Below are positions 42,056 to 53,727 of a stretch of DNA of 64,000 nt, piece by piece (the stretch's first letter is position 1; each line of letters starts with the position of its first letter). The position numbers and the translations under genes were made by a program. Under the pieces are notes generated by a model. It ran no database searches, was not told the DNA's origin, and saw nothing but the letters and a program-made list of their open reading frames with translations. The DNA is taken from NCBI GenBank assembly GCA_009829735.1, contig CM020620.1, positions 12,149,420 through 12,213,419 of the forward strand, in the 5' to 3' direction. This stretch comes from Pyropia yezoensis. Its lineage: Eukaryota; Rhodophyta; Bangiophyceae; Bangiales; Bangiaceae.

Positions 42056-45000
42056 TTGGAACCTTGGGTTCCTGTCCTACGCCAAGAGGACCTGGGAGGG
42101 CAAGGCCCAGAGCGCTTTTCCTGTCAAGGGGCAGCCCTATCCGTCAAGATCCTCGGCCCTGTACCTGTCCAAGGGCGTGACTTTGGCTCCTCGTCCCTAC
42201 AAGCGGTTTATGTCAAGTGCGGTACCAATGGGAAGTGTTTATTGTACGAGAGGCCCCATAAGATGGCTATGAGGGGGCTCCGTTTACACAACGCACTGGC
42301 TACGATACGGACCCGACGGGACTTTCGGATCCATGTTATGAACATCTCGGACCCAGCTGTCAACATGCCCAAGAACTTTGCCATTGGCGTGGCCATACCG
42401 TACGATGGTCCCGTGCTCGAGGTCCCTGCTGATTACTTGTCGGCCCCTAGTGAAGGGGCGGCACCACTTGTCACCCTGGGCCCGGAGCAAGGGAACCCGT
42501 TGAGCCAAGCGTCGGCACCGGAGGACGTGACTCCCAAGGGACCCGCCGGAACCACGGTCCCTGAGCCGGACACGACGGACAAGAAGCCTGACGGAACCCC
42601 GGTCCAGATGCCCAAGGTCGCGTATGATTTCATCCCGCCTGAGCTGCACCAGGCTGTACGGGAACTTTTGGACCGTTACAAGGACCTATGGAACGGGAAA
42701 CTGGGACGCATTGATGTGACCCCTCACCGGATTACCCTCAAGGAAGGGGCCAAACCCATTCGGTCCCAACCGTACCGTACCGGGCTCCATCAACGGGACC
42801 TCATCAAGGAACAAGTGGAAAAGCAGACCCGGCTCGGGGTTATTGAACCGTCACAGGCTGAGTGGTCCTTTCCGGTTGTTTTGGTCCCGAAGGCCGATGG
42901 TACCCCTAGGTTCTGTGTGGATTACCGGCGCTTGAACGAGGTCACGGTTAAGGATACCTACCCGTTACCGCGCATGGACGATTGTATCGATTTCCTGGAA
43001 GAGGCTACCGTGTTTTCCATGCTGGACGCAAACTGTGGTTACTGGCAAATCCCTGTGGCTCCTGAGGACCAAGACAAGACTACGTTTACTTGTCACGAAG
43101 GAACCTTCAGATACATCCGGCTCCCATTTGGTCTTACCAACGCCCCGGCTACGTTCCAGAGGGCCATTGATATGATCCTGTCTGGGGTTAAGTGGAAGAC
43201 GTGCCTTGTGTACCTGGATGACATCATCGTGTTCTCCAAGGACCATAAGGACCACCTGGCCCATCTGGAAGAGATCTTTGGGTTACTGGCTATGGCCGGT
43301 GTTTCCCTCAAGGCTACCAAGTGCTTTTTGTTCCAGGATGAGGTTGAGTACCTCGGGCACATTGTCGGTAAGGGTCAGCTCCGTGTGAACGAGAAGAACC
43401 TGGTTGGGCTCCGGGAAGCTAAGACCCCAAGGACCAAGAAGCACCTTCGCAGCTTCCTAGGGATGTGCAATGTGTACCGGCGCTTTGTCAAGGGACTACG
43501 CCAAGGTAGCCCGACCCCTATTGGCCATGACCAGTACCAAGGTCCCAGACCCGTTACCACAGTTTACCCCGGCCCAGACGGACGCTTTTGAGGAGCTCAA
43601 GTACCGTCTGACCCATACTCCCGTTCTGGCTCTTCCGAGACGCACGGGTCAGTACATCGTGGATACGGATGCTAGCGCTACCCAGATTGGGTGCGTTTTG
43701 CTACAGGACCAAGGGACGGGGCCTACAAGCCCGTGGGTTACTGGAGCCGTGTGCTGACTCCGGCTGAGTGTAACTACAGTACCACGGAACGTGAGTGTCT
43801 TGCTGTTGTTTGGGCTCTGTTTCTGTTACGACCGTACCTTGAAGGGACACGCTTCGTCGTTCGAACGGACCATACGGCCCTGAAGTGGATGTTACATATG
43901 GACGGGGCCCATGGACGTTTGGCCCGCTGGCGCCTTCGGCTCGCAGAGTTCCAGTATACCGTTGAGTCCCGTCCTGGGCAACATCATCACGCAGCGGACT
44001 TTATGTCACGCTTGGATACCACGGGACACGACAGGGGCCCCATACCTGACGAGATACCCTCGCTGTTGACCTTGGCTAACTTTGTCACTGGTTGGACCCG
44101 GCCAAACTTTAAGACAGGCACACGGTACCCTCCTCTGACAGTGGACAGGATCCTCAAGGCCCAAGGTCAGGACCAGCGTTGCCAGGAACTACGGAAAGAG
44201 ATGGACCAGAACGTGAACTCAAGGTACGGGGAAACGCCGGAAGGGCTACTGGTACGATTGGCTCCTCTTGACCGAGCGGTCCAGATCGTGGTCCCCAAGG
44301 CCCTACAACAACAGGTCCTGAGCTTGGAACATGAACCGGGACACGCAGGGCACCCAGGCATGAACAAGATGTACACCTCTATGAGGTGGGTATTTTACTG
44401 GGAGTCTATGGTGGCAGATGTGCACGCCTTCGTTTCCAACTGTTCCTCGTGTTCCAAGGGCAGGGTCCAAGGGAGACGGCGGACCAACCCGCTCAAACTG
44501 TTCCCTGCATCGGAGCCCTTCAAGGACGTGTGCCTTGACCTCTTGGGCCCCTTACCCTGGACCGTCAGCAGGAACCGGTACCTTCTTGTTATTGTGGACC
44601 GGTTTACTAAGCTGACCCGAGTGGCTCCTCTTGGCAGCCAGGACGCGGCAGTGGTGGCCTCGGCTTTTCTGGATACGTGGGTGGCTTCCTATGGTCCCCC
44701 GGAGACCCTACTAATGGACAATGGGCCCCAGTTAGCGTCCACATACTTCCGTGGCGTTTGCGGGCTCCTTGGGATCAAGCATGTCAATCCACCACGTACC
44801 ATCACCAGACCCAAGGACAGGTGGAACGGTTTAATCGTACCATAGTGGCCCAGCTCCGCACGTACGTTGAGGACCACCAGGACCATTGGGACGAGTTGGT
44901 TTCCGTGCTCACGGTTGCCTATAACACGAGGCCCCAACAGAGTACCGGTGTGGCCCCGTTTGAGTTTGTGATCCCTGACCGGGTCCGCACCTATGCACTG

Positions 45001-45711
45001 GACAAGCTCCCTGGCTCCCCGTACCCTCAGGAGTTCACTGGTACCGCGCGACAGGTCCGAGAGGCGAGACGGGCCCATCTAAGGAACTTGGCCTTTACGG
45101 TCCGTAAGAACCTGGACCTGGCACAGAAACGGTACAAGAGAGGGTACGACAAGCGGGTCACTCCGGTCAACGAGGCCCTGCGTATCGAGGACTGAGTCTA
45201 CGTTGATACCAATGATGACAGTCGGCAGAAGTTGGACCAGAAGGTCAAGGGGCCCTATCGTATCGTGGACCGGGACGGGCACACATTCACGGTTCTGGTT
45301 GAAGGGATCCGTGACAGGGTAAGCAGTGACCATGGGGCCCGGGCACCCACGCCTGCTGGACACATTGACTCCACGTCCCGTTTACACGGGCCACAAGACC
45401 CGGTTGTACCTCTGGACTACGAAGACTCAGGCACCCCTTTTGTCTCGGAACGTTTTGTGGGCCACGACCGGGACAGTGATGGGAACCTATGGCTCCTGGT
45501 CCGCTGGTGGGGGTACGCCGATTTCGAGGACACATGGGAACCGTGCCATAAGTTCGACAGGGCCAAGGTTGTTCAGTATTGTGAACGAGTTGGTACCGAG
45601 CCCCCACTGCGGGAGGAAGAGGCCGTGGCACTACTGGAACCCTTTAAGGCTATCTATGCTGTGTGGCCCTGGAACCTTGAACCGGGTGCGGATCTGTGGC
45701 CCCGTTATTGA
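42056..45711 (+). pseudogene. Element C pol region (RT, RNase H, integrase, chromodomain)
   Basis: RT motifs ([37 protein letters not shown]), RNase H (DTDASATQIG), integrase finger (HEPGHAGHPGMNKMY) and core (CLDLLGPLP, MDNGPQ), and at the end a chromodomain-like stretch (LLVRWWGYADFEDTWEP) closely like that of B. Several breaks. Confidence 0.8.
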
Positions 45712-46131
45712 CCCTGAAAGGGAAGCCCAAGGGCAGGCATGATGGTCCGTCAATGGAACGAACTAAGGGAAAGTCATCGGAAGGGGGCAACAAAGAGGTC
45801 AGGGGTTCAACTCGGGTAGGTGGGGAAGACATCTAACCCACGGGTGGGGTTTTATTGATAATGTTTTTTGGAATGGAGATTTACTTCGTCCCCCTTGGAT
45901 ATGAACTCCCCCGCTTTCCTTCAGTTTCCTTTAGTTCCCCATTTCCCAGTCTGGGCTAGTATGGGTCCCTTTGCACCAGCTATGCGCCTAAGTCGGAAGG
46001 AGGTTCCTACGGTCAACACTGAAGGAGGGGTCCCAAGGAAGCTGACAAACAAAGAGACTTTATAACTCCTTGGATCAACATCATACGCGAGAACAACCCA
46101 TGGTCCCTCGGGTCCCTCCCCTCCGTGTGAC
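45712..46131. other. Convergent spacer of element C
   Basis: 420 bp between the end of plus-strand pol and the end of the minus-strand ORF. No gene. It is less GC-rich around 45840-45900 (TTTTATTGATAATGTTTTTTGG), possibly a shared 3' end region. Confidence 0.5.
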
Positions 46132-47907
46132 TCACTGGTAACGGGCCCGGCTCTCGGCACGGGGGTCAGTGTCTTGGTCCATGTCGTCCCGACCTCGGAC
46201 CCGGGAACCCTCACGAACCCCATGCCAACTCTTACGAGCCTCCTCCTCGGCCGTGGCCAACTCTGACCCCAGATCCCCACGGATACCATTACGGTCCACG
46301 ATCGCCAACAGGCCCTTGTAGTCCGGCGTCGTGGAACCCGCCTGGACCCGGGTACATTCGGCTACACGGGACCCAATGTTGACTGTGGTATGGAGGGAAG
46401 CCGAGAGCAAGGGCCCCACGTGAGCATGGGCCAAGACGTCCGCGGACCCGCCAAAGAAACTACGGAGCCCCAGAACGGTTGAGGTAGCCAGGTTACCCTC
46501 AAGGTCCCGAAGTTCCTCATCAGGTACCTCGCCATGGGCCAACAAGTTGGCCACGAAGACGGTACGGCTTCCCAGCGCAGGGTCACGTTGAACCAGGGAG
46601 CCCGACGACCGGGCACCAGGGGCACCAGGGGCACCAGGACCACCGGACCCACTTCCAGGCACAATCTCGTCCGACTGGCCCACGTTCCCGTCCTTGGGTC
46701 CGACAAACTCCCGCGCGTCCAAGATGTCCACCGAGTTAGGAAGGTCCGAGGGAGCCAGGTCCTCGTCCACGAGCGCTGCCCAGGTCCCGTCCCGGGTCTC
46801 GAACCGTACCAGGACGTAGGAAGCACGGTCCTTGCGGTTGGAAGCCGCCTGACCCAAACGTGAACGGAGTCCAGGGGCCCCGACCACCCGGTCGCTAAGA
46901 ACCATGAGGGCCTTGAGGTCCCGCGCCGCTCCCTCGTCCACGCCACCGGGACCCTTGCAGATATCAGGGACCCCAACACGGTCGATCCAGGTCCGAAGGA
47001 GACGAGGAAGGAGACACATCTCACCGGAACCACGGGCCCGCTCCAGGGTATAAAGGGCACAGTTCGTGGCCCACTCGGTCCGGAACACGAACCAGGCAAA
47101 GGAGTCAGAGGCACGAAGGAGGTCCCCGAAGTAGCATTGGACCGGGGGCAGTTCCACCAGGGCCCCAAAAGGGACCTCAACGTGACCGAACCAGTGGGGT
47201 ACCCGGAGGTAGTGGAGCCCACGGAGGGTAGCCGGGCAACTCGGGAACTCTTGCTGGTGCCAGCCGACCAGGATCCCATTCTTGTCCCGATGGAGCCGAC
47301 TGACCACAAGGTCCCCATGGGACGGCTTGAAGGAAGTAGGGTCCAAGTAGGGAGACGGGAGCACGATGTAGTCGGGACCTGGGGCCGCAGGCAGGGTCCC
47401 CTTGGTGACCTCGTCTCGGATGCTCTTGAACCGCTCCACGTACCCAATTTCTCTTGCGTGCCGGACCACCGTTATCGACAGGGACCGATCGGCCTTAACC
47501 GGGATCCGCGCTTGGACCATCGCGGTCATCTGCTTCCGGAACGCGTTCCCGGGACAGGACCCGTCCACGACTCGAAGGACCTTATGGGCCAGGGTACCGG
47601 TGACCCAATCGCGGGCCTCTTCCCGGCGCCAAGCGGTGACCGTCTCGGGACCAAAGTCCTCCGGTACCGTGCCATGGACCGTGACGTACGCTTGACCCGC
47701 ACCACGTTCCTCTTGTTCCATGTTGTTCCCACCTGGCCCAGCAACCGGTACGCCTTGGGCGCCGGGAGCCCCTTGACCCGCTGCACCTTGACCGAGGGGA
47801 CCGCCTTGGGCCCCAGGTACCGCCGCACCCACAGGCACGCTGGGACCGCCAGGAACCGTCGAGCCCTTGCCAGCCGACGCGCTCGTCGCGGCGCGGCCGG
47901 GCTCCAT
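46132..47907 (-). CDS. Element C antisense accessory ORF
   Basis: 591 residues from ATG at 47907, opposite in strand to C gag-pol and between pol and the 3' LTR. The frame is open in a heavily broken element. Residues 1-62 are Gly/Pro/Ala-rich with collagen-like spacing. The middle shows SPYL 185-188, EFP 220-222, VEVPFG 243-248 and EMCLLPRLLR 296-305, collinear with the B ORF (PYL-EFP spacing 33 against 34 residues, EFP-VEVP 23 in both). A second Gly/Pro/Ala-rich linker and an Arg/Asp-rich tail follow. It has no Arg/Ser tail like B and no recognised domain. Confidence 0.75.
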   Translation of the reverse strand: MEPGRAATSASAGKGSTVPGGPSVPVGAAVPGAQGGPLGQGAAGQGAPGAQGVPVAGPGGNNMEQEERGAGQAYVTVHGTVPEDFGPETVTAWRREEARDWVTGTLAHKVLRVVDGSCPGNAFRKQMTAMVQARIPVKADRSLSITVVRHAREIGYVERFKSIRDEVTKGTLPAAPGPDYIVLPSPYLDPTSFKPSHGDLVVSRLHRDKNGILVGWHQQEFPSCPATLRGLHYLRVPHWFGHVEVPFGALVELPPVQCYFGDLLRASDSFAWFVFRTEWATNCALYTLERARGSGEMCLLPRLLRTWIDRVGVPDICKGPGGVDEGAARDLKALMVLSDRVVGAPGLRSRLGQAASNRKDRASYVLVRFETRDGTWAALVDEDLAPSDLPNSVDILDAREFVGPKDGNVGQSDEIVPGSGSGGPGAPGAPGARSSGSLVQRDPALGSRTVFVANLLAHGEVPDEELRDLEGNLATSTVLGLRSFFGGSADVLAHAHVGPLLSASLHTTVNIGSRVAECTRVQAGSTTPDYKGLLAIVDRNGIRGDLGSELATAEEEARKSWHGVREGSRVRGRDDMDQDTDPRAESRARYQ

Positions 47908-48196
47908 GGGACGGGGTAACGGGTCACGGTGTGGGAAAGTGGGGTACCAGGGGGAACGGGTGCGTGGGAACGTTGGAAAGGGGAACGGGTAGAGGGAACG
48001 ATTGAGGAGCCCACGGGGAAGCGTAGCGGGGAAGATGGTGCGTTGGGGTCCCGGTCGCGGGGAACGAGGGAGCCCGTGAGGGCCCTCTTATCCCTGGGCC
48101 CCCACTCCGACGGAACCCAGGCTGCGCCCGTGTGCCGCCGGCCCCCGTCCGCATCCCGACGCCACCTCACCCACCCCATGGGCCGAGCGCCACATG

Positions 48197-48218
48197 GGGA
48201 GGGCGAGGGGAGAGGGAA
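48197..48218 (+). promoter_or_regulatory. Probable polypurine tract of element C
   Basis: GGGAGGGCGAGGGGAGAGGGA-type purine run 290-310 bases upstream of the antisense ORF start. B has its tract 330 bases from its ORF start, so the position fits. TG follows at once. Confidence 0.45.
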
Positions 48219-49247
48219 TGCAGGCGGGCGGCCGGCGCGGGCTGCGCCACACCCCCCTAGTTCCCTGTGCGTGGCCCTCGGTCCCTCCCGTACCGCCCTG
48301 GTCAGTCTGCCCGGGACCCTCTGCCTCAAGACACTTGTCGGAGGGGACCCTCTCTGCAGACACTGGCCCCACGTCCCGTTCGTTGTGACCCTAGTGTAAC
48401 CCTGTCAGACCCTTTCCAGTCCCTCTCCCCGGTTTCCCTGTTGGCCGGCGGGACGCTCGGCCCTAGTGAGGGGGCCATGTGGCGTTGAGGCCCTCAGGTA
48501 CCGTTGCGACCCGGGAGGCTGACTTGGGACCCGGCTGGCAGCGTTACGTGGAACCACGCGCTGGCTTGGGATCCCTGCATCGGTGGCCCGGGGCAGTGGC
48601 GACACGCCCGGTGCCCTGATTGGTCCCCCCGGAGCGGAGGACTTGCCGGGTTGGGGCATACTGAACTTCGGGTTATTTGTTTGATTTTTCGCATTTGTTT
48701 TCCTTGCGTGATTTCGTGTCTTTCCCCTTTTTCCCACTGGGTTTTTTTGGGGGATTGACATTTGTGTGTGGGGGGATTTCGCTTGCTTTTCGTGTGTTGG
48801 CCCGGTGAGCGGCCGGTGCCTTGCTTGCACTTGGCCCGCTGGGGGCGCCCTCTGGGGGCATCGCTCTGGGCCCCTTGAGGGGCCAGGGGGAGAGGTTCTT
48901 GAGGGGTGTTCCAGGGTTCTCCCCGGGGCCATCTTGAAAAATCAACAGTGCTTTGGGTTCCTTCTCTCTCGGGCTTTTGTCCTCTTTACCTTTGCCTCGT
49001 ACCGTGGCGGGCAAGTGGATCAGCAAGGGCTCTTACCTGTTCCTTCCTGGACTCCGGACTGTGGTCTCTGTGTGAGTGTTTGTGGTTTGTGGTTTCGGGA
49101 ACCTGGGTTCCATTACGCTGCAACGGAGACGTCAACGTCAGGTACGGGGATACCCCCGGGATGTACTCGAACCCGGGATACCGGCCGGTATCACCGACCG
49201 TCTCCTCAAACGCAACCGGCTCCGCCGCCGCCGCAATCCCCCGAGCA
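48219..49247 (+). repeat. Candidate 3' LTR of element C
   Basis: About 1,029 bp beginning TGCAGG after the purine tract and ending near ...CCGAGCA where B-family sequence starts. It includes a T-rich stretch at about 48660-48780. Without the 5' LTR (in the gap) the call cannot be confirmed. Confidence 0.35.
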
Positions 49248-49633
49248 TTGGGGCTATTATGCCCCAGCCAGCCCCACTTGGGCGTGGCAAACGTCGCGCG
49301 AGCCGGGCATACTCGCCTCCTCGCCGTCGTCGCCGACACTCGCGGCGCTCTCCCTCCGTGTCGGAAGACGAGTTGTCTTACTCCGTCTTGGAGTCCTCTA
49401 CCCCGTCGGAGACGGAGTCTGTCCAGCGTCTGCGTCGCAATCTTGCGCGCAAGACCACGCAGGAGAGTAGCCACGGTCGGCGCCACTTGCGCGACCGTGA
49501 AGGGCGCGACGGTTCCGACTTGGAGCCGCCGCCCCTTCCAACGAGTGGAGACCGTTATCGGCGTGGGTCTCGCCGCTCGCCTCCACGTGAGGGCGAGGGC
49601 CGTGGAGTGGGAGAGTCTAGCATGCGTGCCTAG
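49245..49633 (+). pseudogene. C-terminal remnant of the E antisense ORF
   Basis: Encodes the Arg/Ser-rich tail of the B-family antisense protein (RRRRRHSRRSPS) and continues about 50 residues further than in B1, with more RS-like sequence (YRRGSRRSPPREGEG). Head missing. Confidence 0.65.
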
Positions 49634-49744
49634 TTGGCAGCTGCCTTTGTTGTGAGAGTGTGAGGGTTAGGGCTGTAGTTAAAAGCCACTCTGCGTACCA
49701 CTTCGACTTGAAGCACTCTCTTGGCACTGTTGCTCGGCCTTCCC

Positions 49745-52700
49745 TCACGTTGAGGGAGGGCTGTTAGGGTCTATCTCATTCCGGGCACAGTACGCCCGGA
49801 CCTTCTGAGCGAGAAGGTCCTCCACATACTTCCACGTATCGTCCTTGGCTTTGTAGCCAAACCAACGCACCCTCAACATGAGGCGGTTAGTGTCCTCATC
49901 CCATCCGTGGTCGATGAACTTATCGAACACGTACTCCTGCGGGCCCTGCTTGGCCGCAGGCAGTGAGGGGAGGCGCCACGCTTCCAAAGCACGCGCCCAA
50001 GCTGGGCCGCCTGCAGGCGGTGGTGCAACTTTGACCACGTCCTGTCCGTTCACTGTGCGGACCCCATCGTCACTTTCGATGGTGAAACGCCGCCCATCAG
50101 TACGAAGGACCTGGTACGGCCCCTTCGTCTAGAATACCAACTTACCCCCAGTTGGGGTGTGTGAGTGAACCAGCACCCAGTCACCCTGTTCGGGGACATG
50201 CTTAGCATTGCGCACTTTTTTGTCAAAGGTACGCTTGTAGCGCTTTTGTGCTTTGTCCATCTCAGCCCTGACTTTAGGGATGAGGTGTTCCAGCCTAGCA
50301 GCGAACTCCGCCTTACTCTCAGTAGGAGTAGGCGTACTGCCACTATCCTCCCCAGTTGGGAGCGACCGCCGCACGGCAATAGACCGCACGCGACGGGGTG
50401 TCACAAAAGCGAGGGGTACTTCCCCGGTAGATGAGTGAACCTGCGAATTGTAGGCGGTAGTAAGAATAGAAATGTATTGGTCCCACGTCTTCACGTGCTC
50501 ACTCACATAGTGGCGCAGCTGCCTCACAATAGTTTTGTTGAAGCGCTCCACCTGCCCATTAGTTTGTGGGTGGTAGGGGGTGGCATAGTTTGCCTTAACC
50601 CCCAACATATCCAGCACTCCCTGAAACAGTACAGACGCAAATTGCGGTCCATTGTCCGATAGTGTACTATCTGGGATGCCATACGCGGCAACCCAGTGAT
50701 CTAGGAAGGCTGACACGACCGACATGGCCGTGATCTCTGCCAGTGGGATCGCTCGCGTAAGTTTCGTGAAGCGGTCACAGATGACCAGGAGGTACTGGTT
50801 GCCCTCCTCGGTCACTGGCAGTGGCCCAAGGATGTCCATTGCCAACGCGGCGAAGGGCTCCTTGGCCGGGAACAATAGCATAGCCGTACTAGGCCGTCGT
50901 TCCATCAGACGGTTCTGTGCACAACTTGTGCAGGCAGCCACCCAACTGTAGATGTCCACCACCATGGACGGCCAGTAGTACCTGGTCCTCAGGGTCTGGT
51001 ACAGTTTACTAGACCCCAGGTGTCCACCCGTGGGAGCGTTGTGCTCCCTCTCGAGGATACTGTCCTTGAGGGATGCGGGGACGACAAGTTGTTCAGTCCC
51101 CTGGAATACCCCCCTCCTCATGAGGAGGCCATCGTCTCCCAGAAAGAAACGCGTCTCAACCACTGTATCCAGTGCATCCCTCTGCGACTTGCAGAAGGGA
51201 TCCTCGGCCTGGGCCTTCACCACCTCGTCCAGGGACAGGGGCAAGTACTTCTTGTTCCCTGGCGCCTCGGGGTTCAACGCCTGACCCGAGCGCGTGACTA
51301 CCCCCACGATGGGGATGTCCTCATCGACTGGGTTAGTGTCCAGCCCCTTGGTAGGTACCCGAGAGAGGCCGTCGGCAAGGGCATGTTGCCTGCCAGGTCG
51401 GTACTCAATGTCAAAGTTGAAGGGTGCCACTCGCACCCTCCACCGGTTGAGACGAGTGTTCGTACAGTCCGTCTTAAAGATGAACTGCAACGCGCGGTGG
51501 TCACAGCGGATGAGGAACTTCTCACCCTCCAGGTAGTGACGAAGTGACGTCGCCGCCCACACCACTGCGAGTCCTTCCAACTCGGTGACTCCGTAGTTCT
51601 TCTCGGCCGAGTTCAGCCCCTTGCTGAAGTATCCCACCGGCAAGTACTCCTTGTCCGGCTGCTGCTGAAGCAACACACAACCAAGTTGGTCGTAGCTAGC
51701 GTCCACATCCAGGATGTAGTGGCCTCCCAACCTGGGAATAGCCAGGATAGGGGGCTTCAGCAGAAGGTCCCGAAGAGTCTCAAAGGATTCCTGCTCCACC
51801 CGACTTGGGGGAGGCAGGTTCTTCGGTAGCGTTGAGCTCACTAACTCATTCAACGGCTTCGCCACCTTGGCGAAGCCCTTGGTGAAACGTCGGTACACGT
51901 TACACATCCCGAGGAAGCTCCTCATCTGGGTCTGGGTCCGGGGGTACTGATCCTTACGAATGGCCCTCAAGCTCTTCTCGTTAACACTGAGACGCCCCGG
52001 ACTGACAACATGTCCCAAGTACTCCACCTCTTGAGTGAAGAGGTGGCACTTACTCGCCTTCAGTGACACACCGGCGTCAGCAAGTAGCTTGAACACCTGG
52101 CCAAGATGGCCAATGTGTTCCTCCGGACTTCGGGAGAACACAATGATATCGTCTAGGTACACAAGACAGATCTGCCACCGTACTCCGGCCAGAATCATGT
52201 CCATAGCGCGCTGGAAAGCTGCCGGCGCGCTACACAGACCAAACGGTAGACGCTTGCACTGGTAGGTACCACAGTGACAGGTGAAGGTAGTCTTATGCCT
52301 GTCCTCCGGGGCAATGGGAATTTGCCAGTACTTCGCGTTACAGTCTAGGGTAGAGAGCACGTTTGCCTCCCCCAGAGAGTCCAGACAGTCGTCCATCCTA
52401 GGTAGGGGATAACTGTCCTTCACCGTGCTCTCGTTGAGCTTACGGTAGTCGATACAGAACCGGAGGGTCCCATCAACTTTGGGGACGATAACCACCGGAC
52501 TCGCCCACTCGGCGTTGCTGGCCTCGATCACATCGAGGGCCTCCATGCGAGCAACTTGCTCCTTAACGAGGGCCCTTGAACGAGGTCCTCCCCTATACGG
52601 TTGTTGGCGTATAGGGAGTGCACCGGGCTTCAACTCGATCCGGTGTTGGGTGGCTCTCATGAGTCCCAATTGACCATCCCACAACTTGTGATATTGGTCC

Positions 52701-53727
52701 AAGAGGCGTTCAACTTGAACCCTCAACCTGGGGGGGACACCCTCCATGTTCACATGGGGCCGAGGAGAGGCGGCCGACTTGGCTTGATGCTTCTCCTTTC
52801 CGGACTTCGGGTCGCTACTTGCGCCCGCGTTGAGGGTGACCGCTACTACCGGTCCCTCGTGTTGGTCGATATAGCCGAACTTGGCTCCCGACTTGAAGTA
52901 CTGGGGCGACGAGCTCAGGTTCATTACCTGTATCCTCCACGGGACTCCGGCTTTGGAGTCCATCGTGCCAAGGGCAACATGCACTTGGTGCTTGCGAGCA
53001 AGATGGGGGTGAGGGTGCACCAACCCGTTCCCCGTATAATCAGTTACAACATCAACGTGCGCCACCGAGTTGGGGGGCAACGTGACTTTACGGGCTAGAC
53101 GCAGGGTAGCAGTAAACCCTTCCCTCACGGAGCAAACAGGCTTCGACTGTGAGACTGTCACAGGAGCCACAGACTTTCCCTTACCAAGGATGGGGATAGT
53201 CTCCCCATTCATCAACTTGACCCAGTACTCAGGGCCACAAATCAAAGGCACTTGTGTAACAACATAAGGGGTACCCAGAAGCAGGGGTAGCGATATATTC
53301 TCAACTACACCATAGGTCACGTCGACCTCATGGGTCCCCAACCTAGTTGGTAGGGTCACGGCACCAACGATGGGAAGTACCCCACCATTGATGTCAATCA
53401 TATGGTCAGCTTTGGACCTCCAGCGTTGGAGCTTCACCTCCTTTGGTAATAGCGACTTGCGTATCAAGGAGGCTCCTGACCCGGTATCAAGTACGATACG
53501 GGCACAACAGCGCGGCCGGGGGCAAGTTGCACCCGTCCAGCCACCTGGAAGTTCTCACCCGTCAGCACCGCGATGACCCGACGTAGGTTTACGTTCTTGG
53601 GGAGTCCTACCCGAGGTGGGCGGACTCCCTTAGGTCGCCGCAGTATCCGGCACGGTTGGTTCGTCCTTCGGGCCCACTTGGCCGAGGCTGCCGTTGTGAG
53701 CTTCGGACGACCAGCCCCAACGGTCAT
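49745..53727 (-). pseudogene. Element E pol region
   Basis: Protease, RT, RNase H, integrase and divergent chromodomain as in B1, very similar in sequence, with about two or three breaks. The start overlaps the gag stop as ATGA, as in B1. Confidence 0.86.

Larger units (their letters stand above)
40526..49247 (+). mobile_element. Gypsy element C, broken
   Basis: Ty3/gypsy, plus strand. Seen: C-terminal part of gag, protease region, RT/RNase H/integrase with a divergent chromodomain, an intact ORF on the opposite strand, a purine tract, and a likely 3' LTR. The 5' end is in the gap. The gag-pol part has roughly half a dozen or more breaks; some may be assembly errors beside the gap. It is closest to family B by its chromodomain and antisense ORF. 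Right limit is set by the start of B-family sequence at about 49245; the target duplication is not resolved. Confidence 0.78.
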